In this document: piece after piece, positions 26,836 through 35,501 of the stretch
How positions within the stretch are numbered: the stretch's first letter is position 1
How the letters are laid out: every line of letters starts with the position of its first letter
From: Phycisphaera sp. TMED9
Lineage (GTDB): Bacteria > Planctomycetota > Phycisphaerae > Phycisphaerales > SM1A02
DNA: 52,691 bases
Reading direction: 5' to 3'
NCBI GenBank assembly: GCA_002167845.2
Contig: NHBO02000016.1
Coordinates: 1-52,691, forward strand
The notes under the pieces: generated by a model
Seen by the model: only the letters and a program-made list of their open reading frames with translations
Databases searched by the model: none
Told to the model about the DNA's origin: nothing
Translations under genes and position numbers: made by a program

Positions 26836-28704
26836 ATGCATTCCGAACCAGAACCTCCCGCTCTCGATCCCGACCGAATCAAGGTCATCGTCGCCACCGA
26901 TTGCGGCTCGACGACGACCAAGGCCATCATGATCGAGGAGGTCGACGGGGCATACCGTCAGACCTTCCGTGGAGAGGCGCCGACCACCGTGGAGGAGCCC
27001 TTCGCGGACGTGACGGTGGGTGTCGTCAATTCGGTCACCGAACTTCAGGAACTCTCCGGCCGCCGATTGATCGCGGACGACGGAACGATCATTCGACGCA
27101 CGTCGATCGATGATGCGGACGGATGTGACATCTACATCTCCACCTCTTCGGCCGGTGGCGGGCTTCAGATGATGGTGGCCGGCGTGGTTCGGGAGATGAC
27201 CGCGGCGAGTGCGAAACGGGCGGCACTCGGCGCTGGTGCGATCGTGATGGATGTCATCGCCAGCAATGACAAGCGACGCCCACACGAGCAGATTCAGAGA
27301 ATCAGGGAGTTACGGCCGGACATGGTGCTGCTCTCCGGCGGGACCGATGGCGGCAACTCGACCCAGGTCGTTCAACTGGCCGAACTGGTCGCACCAGCGA
27401 AACCCCGACCGCGATTCGGCGGCGCGTATCAACTGCCGATCATCTTCGCGGGGAACTCCGACGCGCGGACCGAGATCGAACGGGTCTTCACCGTCGAGGA
27501 CGACGCGACGGGCGGATTCGACCTCTCGGTCGTCGAGAACCTGCGTCCCACGCTGGAACAGGAGAATCTCGGGCCGGCCCGTGACTGCATTCACGATGTC
27601 TTTCTCGAGCACGTGATGGCGCACGCGCCCGGTTACGACAAGTTGATCGACTGGACCAACGCACCCATCATGCCCACCCCGGGCGCGGTGGGAGACATCC
27701 TCCAGACCATCGCCCGGACACAGGGAATCAACGCGGTCGGTGTCGACATCGGCGGTGCCACCACCGACGTCTTCAGCGTCTTCGACGGCACGTTCAATCG
27801 AACGGTGAGCGCCAATCTGGGCATGAGTTATTCGATTTCGAACGTCTGTGCGGAAGCGGGCATGGATCAGATCCTCCGTTGGGTCCATCTGGACATGGAG
27901 GAGCGAGAGCTTCGAAACCGGGTCAAGAACAAGATGATCCGTCCGACCACGATTCCTCAAAGCGCGGAGGCCCTGGTCTTCGAGCAGGCGGTCGCCCGCG
28001 AAGCACTGCGACTCGCCTATCAGCAGCACAAGGAATTCGCGACCACGCTCAAGGGCGTGCAGCAGCAGCGGACGGTCGGTGACGTCTTCAGCCAGGAAGT
28101 CGGTGGCTCGAGCATCGTCGACGGAATGACGCTCGATCTGCTCGTCGCTTCCGGTGGTGTGTTGAGCCATGCTCCAAGAATGCAGCAGACGGCGATGATG
28201 CTGATCGACGCCTTCGAGCCCGAAGGTTTCACGACGCTGGCGAAGGACTCGATCTTCATGATGCCTCACCTCGGCGTACTCAGCTCGGTTCACGAGCGGG
28301 CGGCGATGGAGGTCTTCGAGAAGGACTGCCTGGTGGTGCTCGGCACCTGCATCGCGGCGAAGGGCCAGGGCAAGCCCGGCAAGCCCTGTTTCTCCTATCG
28401 CATGAGTGGTGGTTCCACCGCCAGCGGTGATCTCGCGTACGGGGATCTCGTCGTCGTTCCCTTGGCTGCCGAAGAGACGGCGGAAGTCGAAGTGACGCCG
28501 GCTCGCGGCTTCGATCTCGGAAACGGACCCGGCAAACCGATCACCCGAACCGCGAAGGGTGGGCCGGCGGGAATCATCCTTGATGCGCGAGGCAGGCGGC
28601 TCGAACTTCCGGAGGACCCGGTGGAGCGTCGGCAGGCGGTGACTCGAATGGTGGAATCGACCGGGATGTACGACGATCTGGAGGTCGCGCCCAACGGCGC
28701 GTGA
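26836..28704 (+). CDS. ASKHA-fold ATPase of the MutL/GlmL-like family
   Basis: 622 residues. The two phosphate-binding motifs of the actin/Hsp70/sugar-kinase fold are clear: VATDCGSTTTKA (19-30) and GVDIGGATTDVF (302-313). GAGAIVMDVIASND, MVLLSGGTDGG and LLVASGGVLSHAP follow the glutamate mutase accessory protein GlmL/MutL pattern, and databases would probably call it 'glutamate mutase L'. It is about 150 residues longer than the ~460-residue GlmL I recall, the extra part being mostly C-terminal. Neither glutamate mutase subunit is nearby. It heads a six-gene run in which all later genes are separated by 12 bp or less, so its client is more likely the membrane proteins encoded downstream. Function unknown. 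Confidence 0.72.
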   Translation: MHSEPEPPALDPDRIKVIVATDCGSTTTKAIMIEEVDGAYRQTFRGEAPTTVEEPFADVTVGVVNSVTELQELSGRRLIADDGTIIRRTSIDDADGCDIYISTSSAGGGLQMMVAGVVREMTAASAKRAALGAGAIVMDVIASNDKRRPHEQIQRIRELRPDMVLLSGGTDGGNSTQVVQLAELVAPAKPRPRFGGAYQLPIIFAGNSDARTEIERVFTVEDDATGGFDLSVVENLRPTLEQENLGPARDCIHDVFLEHVMAHAPGYDKLIDWTNAPIMPTPGAVGDILQTIARTQGINAVGVDIGGATTDVFSVFDGTFNRTVSANLGMSYSISNVCAEAGMDQILRWVHLDMEERELRNRVKNKMIRPTTIPQSAEALVFEQAVAREALRLAYQQHKEFATTLKGVQQQRTVGDVFSQEVGGSSIVDGMTLDLLVASGGVLSHAPRMQQTAMMLIDAFEPEGFTTLAKDSIFMMPHLGVLSSVHERAAMEVFEKDCLVVLGTCIAAKGQGKPGKPCFSYRMSGGSTASGDLAYGDLVVVPLAAEETAEVEVTPARGFDLGNGPGKPITRTAKGGPAGIILDARGRRLELPEDPVERRQAVTRMVESTGMYDDLEVAPNGA

Positions 28705-28712
28705 GAAGACCC

Positions 28713-29846
28713 ATGGCCAAGGCATATACCCCCGGACTCAAGGTCGCGGCTCGTACGACTCACCGCGCACGTCGGCTCCTCCCCATTTCGGGTGAGGTCC
28801 GGGTCGCGGTCGGTGACGTCGTCGCCGCCAAGGACGTCGTCGCGGAAACGTTCATGGACGGTGACATCACGCCGATGAACATGGCGAATCGTCTGAGCTG
28901 CCCAGCCGGCGACGTGGCGGGACTCATGCTGAAGCAGATCGGCGAGGCCGTGGAAAAAGGCGAGCCGATCGCGAGAAGCAAGGGGATCTTCGGCGCCTTC
29001 AAGACGGAAGTTCCATCCGACGCGACCGGGACGATCGAACAGGTTTCATCGGTCACGGGTCAGGTCATGGTTCGCGGCGCCGCGATTCCGGTGCAGGTCC
29101 GAGCCTATCTGTCGGGCAAGGTCGTCGAGGTGCTGCCGAAGGAAGGCTGCATCATCGAAAACGACGTGATGTTCGTGCAGGGAATCTTCGGTATCGGCGG
29201 CGAGACCGAAGGCGTCATCCATGTCGCGTGCTCGAGCCATGAGGAAACGCTGGAAGCCGATGCGATCACGCCCGAGATGAAGGGGGCCGTCGTTCTCGGT
29301 GGCGCCCGAATGACGGCGGCGGCGCTTCGGAAGGCGATCGAAGTGGGCGCGGCCGCGGTGGTCTCGGGAGGGCTGGATGATCAGGATCTGAAGGAACTCC
29401 TGGGACGAGACCTCGGTGTCGCGATCACCGGAAGCGAGCAGATCGGCATCACGGTGATCGTGACCGAAGGATTCGGCGACATCGCCATGGCGGAACGAAC
29501 CTGGCGCCTGCTCGCGGATCGAGCCGGTCGGACCGCGAGTGTGAACGGTGCCACCCAGATCCGCGCCGGCGTGATGCGGCCGGAGATCCTGGTGCCGCTC
29601 GAGCCGGGCGAAAACGAGAACGAGGTCGATCCGACGCTGGCCAAAGAGGCGGGGATGCTGGATCTTGGTACAACCGTGCGGGTCATTCGTGATCCGTACT
29701 TCGGACTCCTGGGTGAGGTGGCGTCATTGCCGGCCGAACCCGCGGTCCTCGGGTCGGGCTCCAGAGCCCGTGTCCTCGAGGTCCGATTCCCCGACGGTGC
29801 CACGGCAGTCGTGCCGCGTGCCAACGTCGAACTCATCGAGGGCTGA
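28713..29846 (+). CDS. KOW/barrel-sandwich domain protein
   Basis: 377 residues from ATG 28713; a GTG at 28701 overlapping the ATPase stop (GTGA) would add four. No signal peptide. The N-terminal half has two strand-rich blocks that look like a split lipoyl/biotinyl-type hybrid barrel (GEVRVAVGDVVAAKDVVAE and LSGKVVEVLPKEG), without an obvious modification lysine. The middle (~180-280) has alternating helix and strand with GAVVLGGARMTAAALRKAIE and GAAAVVSGGLDD. The last ~70 residues contain a KOW-like strand turn, FGLLGEVASLP. Its tight position between the ATPase and membrane genes implies a cytosolic adaptor role. No known function. Confidence 0.55.
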   Translation: MAKAYTPGLKVAARTTHRARRLLPISGEVRVAVGDVVAAKDVVAETFMDGDITPMNMANRLSCPAGDVAGLMLKQIGEAVEKGEPIARSKGIFGAFKTEVPSDATGTIEQVSSVTGQVMVRGAAIPVQVRAYLSGKVVEVLPKEGCIIENDVMFVQGIFGIGGETEGVIHVACSSHEETLEADAITPEMKGAVVLGGARMTAAALRKAIEVGAAAVVSGGLDDQDLKELLGRDLGVAITGSEQIGITVIVTEGFGDIAMAERTWRLLADRAGRTASVNGATQIRAGVMRPEILVPLEPGENENEVDPTLAKEAGMLDLGTTVRVIRDPYFGLLGEVASLPAEPAVLGSGSRARVLEVRFPDGATAVVPRANVELIEG

Positions 29847-29849
29847 CGC

Positions 29850-31256
29850 ATGAAGAGACCAAGCTCACTTCTTCAGACGAACTCACTTCTCGCGATGCTC
29901 ACCGTCATGGTGATGATCTCGGGCGCGTTCGCGGCGCCACCGGCGCCGACCGACGTCGTCGCGGAGGATCTGCCGGCGGATGGTGGTGGGGCGGCGGTCG
30001 TCACCTGGACGATTCCGGAGGGAGTCGACGGACTGGAAGGATTCCAGGTCTGGAGAACCGAGACCGTTTCGGAGTCCACCTCCAGGGTGGGCAACGAACG
30101 TGGCGCGGCGCTCCTGGCCATTCAGAACCAGGCGTACGCCAACGAATATCAGCGACTCGTCGACGTCGAGGGCGTGGCGCCCGAGGACGCGTCGATGCAG
30201 GCGCGGGCCGTGGCTCGCCAGGCGGTCATCGACCAGCGAACCTCGGTGACACCTACCGAGACCGGGCCGCATGGTCGGTTCTGGGTGCTGGTCGACACGG
30301 TTTCGGACGATACCGACCGCCTTCAAGTCGGGAAGTTGAGTCCGTCCGACGAATATCGATTCATGGTCTACACGGTCGCCAAGACGTCGGATGGCGGTGT
30401 TGAAAAGAGCGCCGCCTCGGCGGAGAGCGGCATGGTGCTTCCGGTGGCGAGCGGCATCGACGTAAAGAGGCTTCCGCTCTTCTTCATCCTCGCGTTGCTC
30501 TGCGGAGCGGTGTTGTTCTTCATCTACTGGGCGAGAAGCGGACGCCCCATCACCATTCGAAAGATCGCCGGACTCTCCGCGGTCGACGAAGCGGTCGGCC
30601 GGGCGACGGAGATGGGCCGGCCCATCCTCTATGTCCCGGGCATTCAGGACATGGATGACCTGCAGACGGTCGCGGGCATCACGGTGCTCGGAAGAGTCGC
30701 CAAGACGGCGGCCGAATACGACGCCCGCATCGAGGTGCCCACCAGCCGTTCACTGGTGATGAGCGCGGCTCGCGAGACGGTGCACTCGTCGTACCTTGCC
30801 GCCGGTCGGACCGACGCCTACAACCCCGATCTCATCTACTACGTGACCGACGAACAGTTCGGTTACACGGCGTATGCGTCAGGTCTCATCGTTCGAGAGA
30901 AGCCTGCCGCCTGTTTCTACATGGGTTGCTTCTTCGCGGAGAGTCTGATTCTCGCGGAGACCGGCAACTCGGTGGGAGCGATTCAGATCGCGGGTACCGC
31001 GATGCCGAGTCAGCTCCCGTTCTTCGTCGCGGCCTGCGACTACACGCTCATCGGCGAGGAGTTCTTCGCGGCGAGCGCCTATCTCTCCGGTCAACCCGAT
31101 CAGTTGGGAAGTCTGAAGGGACAGGACATGGGCAAGATTATCGTTGGCGCCGTGCTCATCGTCGGTTGTCTCATCGCCACGGCCGCCGTCGTCACGGGGA
31201 GTGAATCCCTGATGCACGCCGTCGACTGGTTCAAGGGATCCGTCCTGAGCGCCTGA
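29850..31256 (+). CDS. Membrane protein with fibronectin III-like ectodomain (DUF6754-like)
   Basis: 468 residues. A signal peptide (MLTVMVMISGAFA, cleavage near residue 28) leads to a fibronectin III-like region (~33-195: PTDVVAEDL, VVTWTIPEGVDGLEGFQVWR, SPSDEYRFMVYTVA). A membrane helix follows (about 208-228, LPLFFILALLCGAVLFFIYW). The ~200-residue cytoplasmic domain begins with ITIRKIAGLSAVDEAVGRATEMGRPILYVPG and contains EKPAACFYMGCFFAESLILAE. A final membrane helix lies near 430-450. I believe this matches DUF6754, from memory and unverified. Its ATG is 3 bp after the previous stop. Confidence 0.6.
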   Translation: MKRPSSLLQTNSLLAMLTVMVMISGAFAAPPAPTDVVAEDLPADGGGAAVVTWTIPEGVDGLEGFQVWRTETVSESTSRVGNERGAALLAIQNQAYANEYQRLVDVEGVAPEDASMQARAVARQAVIDQRTSVTPTETGPHGRFWVLVDTVSDDTDRLQVGKLSPSDEYRFMVYTVAKTSDGGVEKSAASAESGMVLPVASGIDVKRLPLFFILALLCGAVLFFIYWARSGRPITIRKIAGLSAVDEAVGRATEMGRPILYVPGIQDMDDLQTVAGITVLGRVAKTAAEYDARIEVPTSRSLVMSAARETVHSSYLAAGRTDAYNPDLIYYVTDEQFGYTAYASGLIVREKPAACFYMGCFFAESLILAETGNSVGAIQIAGTAMPSQLPFFVAACDYTLIGEEFFAASAYLSGQPDQLGSLKGQDMGKIIVGAVLIVGCLIATAAVVTGSESLMHAVDWFKGSVLSA

Positions 31257-31266
31257 GGAGGCTCAC

Positions 31267-31968
31267 GTGAAACGAATCGTTCCACTCTGGATCACCGCGA
31301 TCGTCGGCCTTGTGCTGATCATCTCGAATTTCCTTCCCGGCACCCGTTCCTGGGGAGAGGAAGCCACGACCTGGTTCGGCATCATTGCCGCGGTGGCCTT
31401 CGTCCTCGGTGGCGGAAGTCTGCTGAAGGTTCATCTCAAGAAGATCTCCGATCGAAACTCGGGATGGGCGTATTCGATGATCGTGCTCGGCACGTTCTCC
31501 GCCACGCTCGCGGTCGGCCTCTTCAAGATCGGCGTCTCGCCGAACCCGGCATTCCCCGACGTGCCTTGGAGCGGTGACGTCCAGGGCCAGGGCACGCCGT
31601 TCTGGTGGGTGTACGAGTACGTCTTCAAGCCATTGACCGCGACGATGTTCGCCATGCTCGCGTTCTACATCGCGTCCGCGGCGTTCCGAGCGTTCCGAGC
31701 CAAGAATTTCGAGGCGGTGCTGCTTCTGGGAACCGCCTTCATCATCCTGCTGGGCCGAACGTTCGCCGGCTACTTCATGACGAGCTGGATTCCGGTCGAC
31801 GGACCGTTCAGCGGACTGCGACTCGAAGAGTTGAGCGTCTACATCATGCAGGTCTTCAACACCGCGGGCAATCGAGCGATCATCATCGGCATCGCCCTCG
31901 GCATCGCCGGCACGAGTCTGAAGATCCTCATGGGTCTCGATCGTTCCTATCTCGGTGGAGGAGACTGA
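31267..31968 (+). CDS. Polytopic membrane protein, about six helices
   Basis: 233 residues starting with GTG, preceded by a strong GAGGAGG site. Six hydrophobic segments are visible: near 5-23, 38-55, 70-92, 125-146, 153-174 and 198-220. The longest polar piece lies between the third and fourth (VSPNPAFPDVPWSGDVQGQG). No catalytic motif or known transporter signature is seen. It stands 10 bp after the FnIII-like gene and 3 bp before the next, clearly within the operon. Probably a membrane scaffold of the same complex (inference). Confidence 0.55.
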   Translation: MKRIVPLWITAIVGLVLIISNFLPGTRSWGEEATTWFGIIAAVAFVLGGGSLLKVHLKKISDRNSGWAYSMIVLGTFSATLAVGLFKIGVSPNPAFPDVPWSGDVQGQGTPFWWVYEYVFKPLTATMFAMLAFYIASAAFRAFRAKNFEAVLLLGTAFIILLGRTFAGYFMTSWIPVDGPFSGLRLEELSVYIMQVFNTAGNRAIIIGIALGIAGTSLKILMGLDRSYLGGGD

Positions 31969-31971
31969 CCC

Positions 31972-33015
31972 ATGAATCTCATCGACCGCATGGCCAATCT
32001 CGATCGACGTTGGATCTTCCTGATGATGGGGCTCGCCGTGGGCATTCCGATCATCGTGATCGGCATCACCGGGAAGACGTTGCCGGAGGAACCCACGCCA
32101 TTGGCGCAGGCCGCCTTCGACGTGCTGGACGACCTCGAGCCGGGATCTCGGATCCTGATGGCGTGGGACTTCGATCCGGCGAGCGAGGGCGAACTCGGCC
32201 CGATGGCGACCTCCTTCATCCGGCAGTGTGCTCAGAAGGGGCATCGGATGTACTTCATCGCCCTCTGGCCGGTCGGGGCGCAGATGATTCGCTCCAGCAC
32301 CAGCCGGGTGATCGGCGGGTACTACCCCGATCTGGTCTACGGCGAAGACTGGGTCGATCTGGGATTCAAGGCGGGAAACGAGGCGGTCATCAAGACGATC
32401 GTCACGGACTTCGCCCAGTACTTCCCGACCGATGCACGGGGCACTTCAGTCGACGCGATCCCCATGATGGAAGGGATTTCCAGTCTGGCGAACTTCGACG
32501 CCATCGTGAACGCCAGTGCGGGATATCCCGGAAGCAAGGAATGGGTGCTCTACGCGGCGACGCCGCTGAAGAAACCGTTGATCGTCGGTTGTACCGGAGT
32601 CCAGGCACCGCAGATGTATCCGTACGTTCCGAATCAGGTCCAGGGTCTGCTTGGAGCGATCAAGGGAGCGGCGGAGTACGAGTCCGTCGTGAACAAGTGG
32701 GTTCGGAGCGAGCAGATGCTCGACGCATTGGAGTCCGGAGGGATCACCGAGCCGGCCTCGAGCGAACTCGCGGCCCGATTCGCCGCGAATCCGTCGGAAG
32801 CATCCACCTGGACGACTGAAGCGGCGGCCGCCGCGATGAGTCCGGAAGCCAAGACGAGGCTCATCGAACTGGCCTCCGCGCCGACGCCCGGAATATTCCT
32901 GGAGGCGCAGCGGAGGATGGGGCCTCAACTCGTGGCCCACCTGTTGATGATCGGATTGATCATCGCCGGCAACGCCATCTTCTTCGCGACTCGACGTCGG
33001 GGAGGTTCCCAGTGA
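31972..33015 (+). CDS. Membrane-anchored protein with a helix at each end
   Basis: 347 residues, with GGAGGAG before the ATG. One membrane helix near residues 13-35 (WIFLMMGLAVGIPIIVIGI), then about 280 soluble residues, then a final helix (LLMIGLIIAGNAIFFA) and a basic end. The soluble part has a Rossmann-like rhythm (SRILMAWDFDPASEGELGPMATSFIRQCAQKGHRMYFIAL; FDAIVNASAGYPGSKEWVLYAATPLKKPLIVGCTG). GVQAPQMYPYVPNQVQGLLGAIKGAAEYE is a distinctive block. No family known to me. The next gene starts in a GTGA overlap with its stop. Confidence 0.55.
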   Translation: MNLIDRMANLDRRWIFLMMGLAVGIPIIVIGITGKTLPEEPTPLAQAAFDVLDDLEPGSRILMAWDFDPASEGELGPMATSFIRQCAQKGHRMYFIALWPVGAQMIRSSTSRVIGGYYPDLVYGEDWVDLGFKAGNEAVIKTIVTDFAQYFPTDARGTSVDAIPMMEGISSLANFDAIVNASAGYPGSKEWVLYAATPLKKPLIVGCTGVQAPQMYPYVPNQVQGLLGAIKGAAEYESVVNKWVRSEQMLDALESGGITEPASSELAARFAANPSEASTWTTEAAAAAMSPEAKTRLIELASAPTPGIFLEAQRRMGPQLVAHLLMIGLIIAGNAIFFATRRRGGSQ

Positions 33016-34433
33016 ATCGCCAGCAACTCACTCTTCTCAGCATCGTGGGGATCTTCGTGATCCTGCTCGTGGCTCGCGCGTTCACCGGCAACGGCTTCGG
33101 GCGAATCTACGTGGAGCGTGGCGATGCCTCGTTCGTCAAGGTCGAAGTACCGGTGCTCGATACGCCGGATGGCGAGGAAGCCGAGGGCAAGGCTGATGGA
33201 GTTCGATGGACCTGGGTCGACGCGTCGTCGGATGAGGCCGTGGACTTCGCGAAAGCGGAGTCCCCTCGCGCCGCCTGGGAGTCGGTCACGCCGGTGTCGC
33301 CTCGCGTGTACTTCGAGGCGACCATCGCGAACGAGGCACTGCAGGCCGCGGCCGAGACCGCGTACGCCGGCGCCATGACCGGAGTCGATCTCGGAACTGC
33401 GCTCGAGACCTGGCGTCTGGCCTTGCTCGAGAAGGCCAATGCGGTCGCGGCGGGGAAGGCTCAGCCCGCGGTCGAAGTGAACTGGGCGGCCCTTCGCACT
33501 GCCGGATTCACGAGAAAGACGTCGATCTCCGCGAAGGCGGGGGGTGATTTCACTGCGTCCCTTGATGCCATCTTCGATGCGGCGCGAGCCACCGGGGAAT
33601 CGGATGCCGAGACCACGTTCGTGGTCGCCGACGGGAGAGGTACGGTCACCACGACCGCGGATGACGTGGTTCCGGCGATCGGCCTGAGTTGGTCTCGCAC
33701 CATCGGTCTCTGGCTCGCCGCGATCTTCACGCTGGCGATCTTCTCGTTCCTCTACAAGGACAATCCGCTCTACAAGACCGCGGAGTCGGTGGTGGTCGGC
33801 GTGTCGGCCGCGTACTGGATGGTCATCGGGCTCTGGGACATGATCGTTCCGAATCTGCTCGGTCAGCTCGCTCCGGGATTCGTTCAGGGGAATCTCATCC
33901 CCGGCCTCGCGGCCTCGGACCCCAACTGGGCCTACCTGGTACCGGCGATCTTCGGCGCCTTGCTGCTCATGCGTCTGGCGCCAAAGGGGCAGTACCTGAG
34001 TCTCTGGACCCTGGCATTCATCGTCGGTACGACGGCGGCCCTCCGCATGGTCGCGTACATCGAAGGCGATTTCCTGAGCCAGATCAATGCCACGATCGCG
34101 CCGCTCTATCAGGAAGTGGTGAACGCGGACGGCACCGTGAACGGATACTCGAGCTTCTGGGCGAGCGTGCGGCAGATCACATTGGTCATCGGCGTGCTCG
34201 CTTGCCTGACGTACTTCTTCTTCTCGGTCGAGCACAAGGGCGCGGTCGGGAAGGTGGCGCGAGTCGGCATCTGGTTCCTGATGATCACCTTCGGTGCGGC
34301 ATTCGGTTTCACCGTCATGGGTCGCATCGCCCTGCTCGCGGCTCGTTTCGAGTTCCTCTTCGACGACTGGCTCTGGCTGATCGATCCGATGAATCAGCGA
34401 TCTGCGGCCGTCGCCGTGAGTTGCCTGTTCTAG
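33012..34433 (+). CDS. Polytopic membrane protein with N-terminal soluble domain
   Basis: 473 residues from GTG 33012, overlapping the previous stop; GGGAGG is well placed before it. One N-terminal helix (LLSIVGIFVILLVARAF), then about 195 polar residues rich in Ala, Thr and Asp. Six to eight membrane helices follow from about residue 232 to 460 (e.g. IGLWLAAIFTLAIFSFLY, LVPAIFGALLLMRLAP, ITLVIGVLACLTYFFFSV). The paired layout of a large extracytoplasmic domain with a polytopic half resembles transport or assembly components, but no signature is recognised. It is the last gene of the six-gene operon and is followed by a strong hairpin. Confidence 0.55.
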   Translation: MNRQQLTLLSIVGIFVILLVARAFTGNGFGRIYVERGDASFVKVEVPVLDTPDGEEAEGKADGVRWTWVDASSDEAVDFAKAESPRAAWESVTPVSPRVYFEATIANEALQAAAETAYAGAMTGVDLGTALETWRLALLEKANAVAAGKAQPAVEVNWAALRTAGFTRKTSISAKAGGDFTASLDAIFDAARATGESDAETTFVVADGRGTVTTTADDVVPAIGLSWSRTIGLWLAAIFTLAIFSFLYKDNPLYKTAESVVVGVSAAYWMVIGLWDMIVPNLLGQLAPGFVQGNLIPGLAASDPNWAYLVPAIFGALLLMRLAPKGQYLSLWTLAFIVGTTAALRMVAYIEGDFLSQINATIAPLYQEVVNADGTVNGYSSFWASVRQITLVIGVLACLTYFFFSVEHKGAVGKVARVGIWFLMITFGAAFGFTVMGRIALLAARFEFLFDDWLWLIDPMNQRSAAVAVSCLF

Positions 34434-34478
34434 CGATCGGCGAACTCACGCTGATCTTGATCGCAGCGATCACGAAAA

Positions 34479-34510
34479 ACCGCGGCACTTCCATTTGGAG
34501 GTGCCGCGGT
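34479..34510. terminator. 14-bp hairpin after the six-gene operon
   Basis: ACCGCGGCACTTCC pairs with GGAGGTGCCGCGGT around an ATTT loop, with a single G-T mismatch in 14 pairs. It lies 46 bases after the last operon stop. The run AAAAA is on its left, so the classic U-tract would apply to minus-strand transcripts; on the plus strand only the hairpin is present. Still the best terminator candidate for the operon. Confidence 0.65.
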
Positions 34511-34574
34511 GTCGTATGGTCGGAGCTGAAGAGGGGGCCTCGGAGCCCGGGGAGAGATTTCCGGGATCAACGGC

Positions 34575-35399
34575 ATGGGCGATCTGATTCGAGAAGCGGA
34601 ACGAGTGGTCGCGGGGACGCGGGGTGGGCATCGACGTGGGAACGCCCTGAGGGTGCTGCGGCGGTCGGCATCGGGCTCGGAGAGGGAGAAAAGGTCCGGT
34701 GAGCGGTCCCGTTGTCGACCGGTCCCGGGGAGTGCATCAAGGCGTTTTTGGAGCGGTTGCGGTGTTCTGGCCCTTCTCCTCGCGGGTTTGTCGGCGGAGA
34801 GCCGGGCGGACCTGCTCGCGGGTTGGAATTTCAATTCCATCGATGCGACTGCGCCGATGCTCTCGGCGAATGTGGGATTCGGAGAGATCGATCCCGCAGC
34901 CTCGGCTGACGCGATGGAGTTCTTCTCAGGAACGACGATGAACGGTCTCCCGGAATGGCCGGCGGGAGAGTCTCTGGGATTCAGAGGAGCTGATGCGGAA
35001 GGCGGCTCGTTCATCGTCAACGCCTGGCCCGCGCCGGGGCTCGGACTGCCGGCCGATCAACTGACCGCTTCGTTCGCCGCGAAGAGAAGTGCGACCGGGT
35101 GTGACCTCGTCCGAATCGACCAATGGCGAGACGGAGAGTGGTCCGAGGCGGGATTCGCCACGATCGGGACCGAGTGGGAGACCCATCACTTCGGACTGCC
35201 GAGGGTGGAGCCGTTCATCGATGCCATCGCCTTCCGAATCACGATGACCGGATCGACCGGTTCCCAGGGAACCCTTCGATTCGACAATCTGATGCTCCAC
35301 GGAACGTCGGTTCCCGCGCCGGGATCACTGGCGTTGCTCGCACTCGGCGGCGTCATGTCCGCACGGCGTCGGCGTCCTGGCAGCCGTCGCCTCCGCTGA
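34575..35399 (+). CDS. Secreted PEP-CTERM-like protein
   Basis: 274 residues from ATG 34575. A long basic N-terminus of ~55 residues leads to RRFWSGCGVLALLLAGLSAESRA, a signal peptide with a twin arginine; an internal GTG start closer to it is possible. The body (about 80-245) is a beta-rich domain with WNFNSIDAT near its start. The C-terminus has the exosortase-type sorting signal VPAPGSLALLALGGVMSARRRR: motif, membrane helix, basic tail. Such proteins are processed by exosortase/archaeosortase-like enzymes; none is in the window. Function unknown, probably surface-located. Confidence 0.75.
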   Translation: MGDLIREAERVVAGTRGGHRRGNALRVLRRSASGSEREKRSGERSRCRPVPGSASRRFWSGCGVLALLLAGLSAESRADLLAGWNFNSIDATAPMLSANVGFGEIDPAASADAMEFFSGTTMNGLPEWPAGESLGFRGADAEGGSFIVNAWPAPGLGLPADQLTASFAAKRSATGCDLVRIDQWRDGEWSEAGFATIGTEWETHHFGLPRVEPFIDAIAFRITMTGSTGSQGTLRFDNLMLHGTSVPAPGSLALLALGGVMSARRRRPGSRRLR

Positions 35400-35501
35400 A
35401 TCTCGATCGGAGAAACCTTTCTCCTCCGGGGGGGCGATGGGCGTGCTGCTCGTCGCCCCTCTTGCGGAGCGTGGTCGGTCCGGTCGGCTTGGATTCGGTC
35501 G

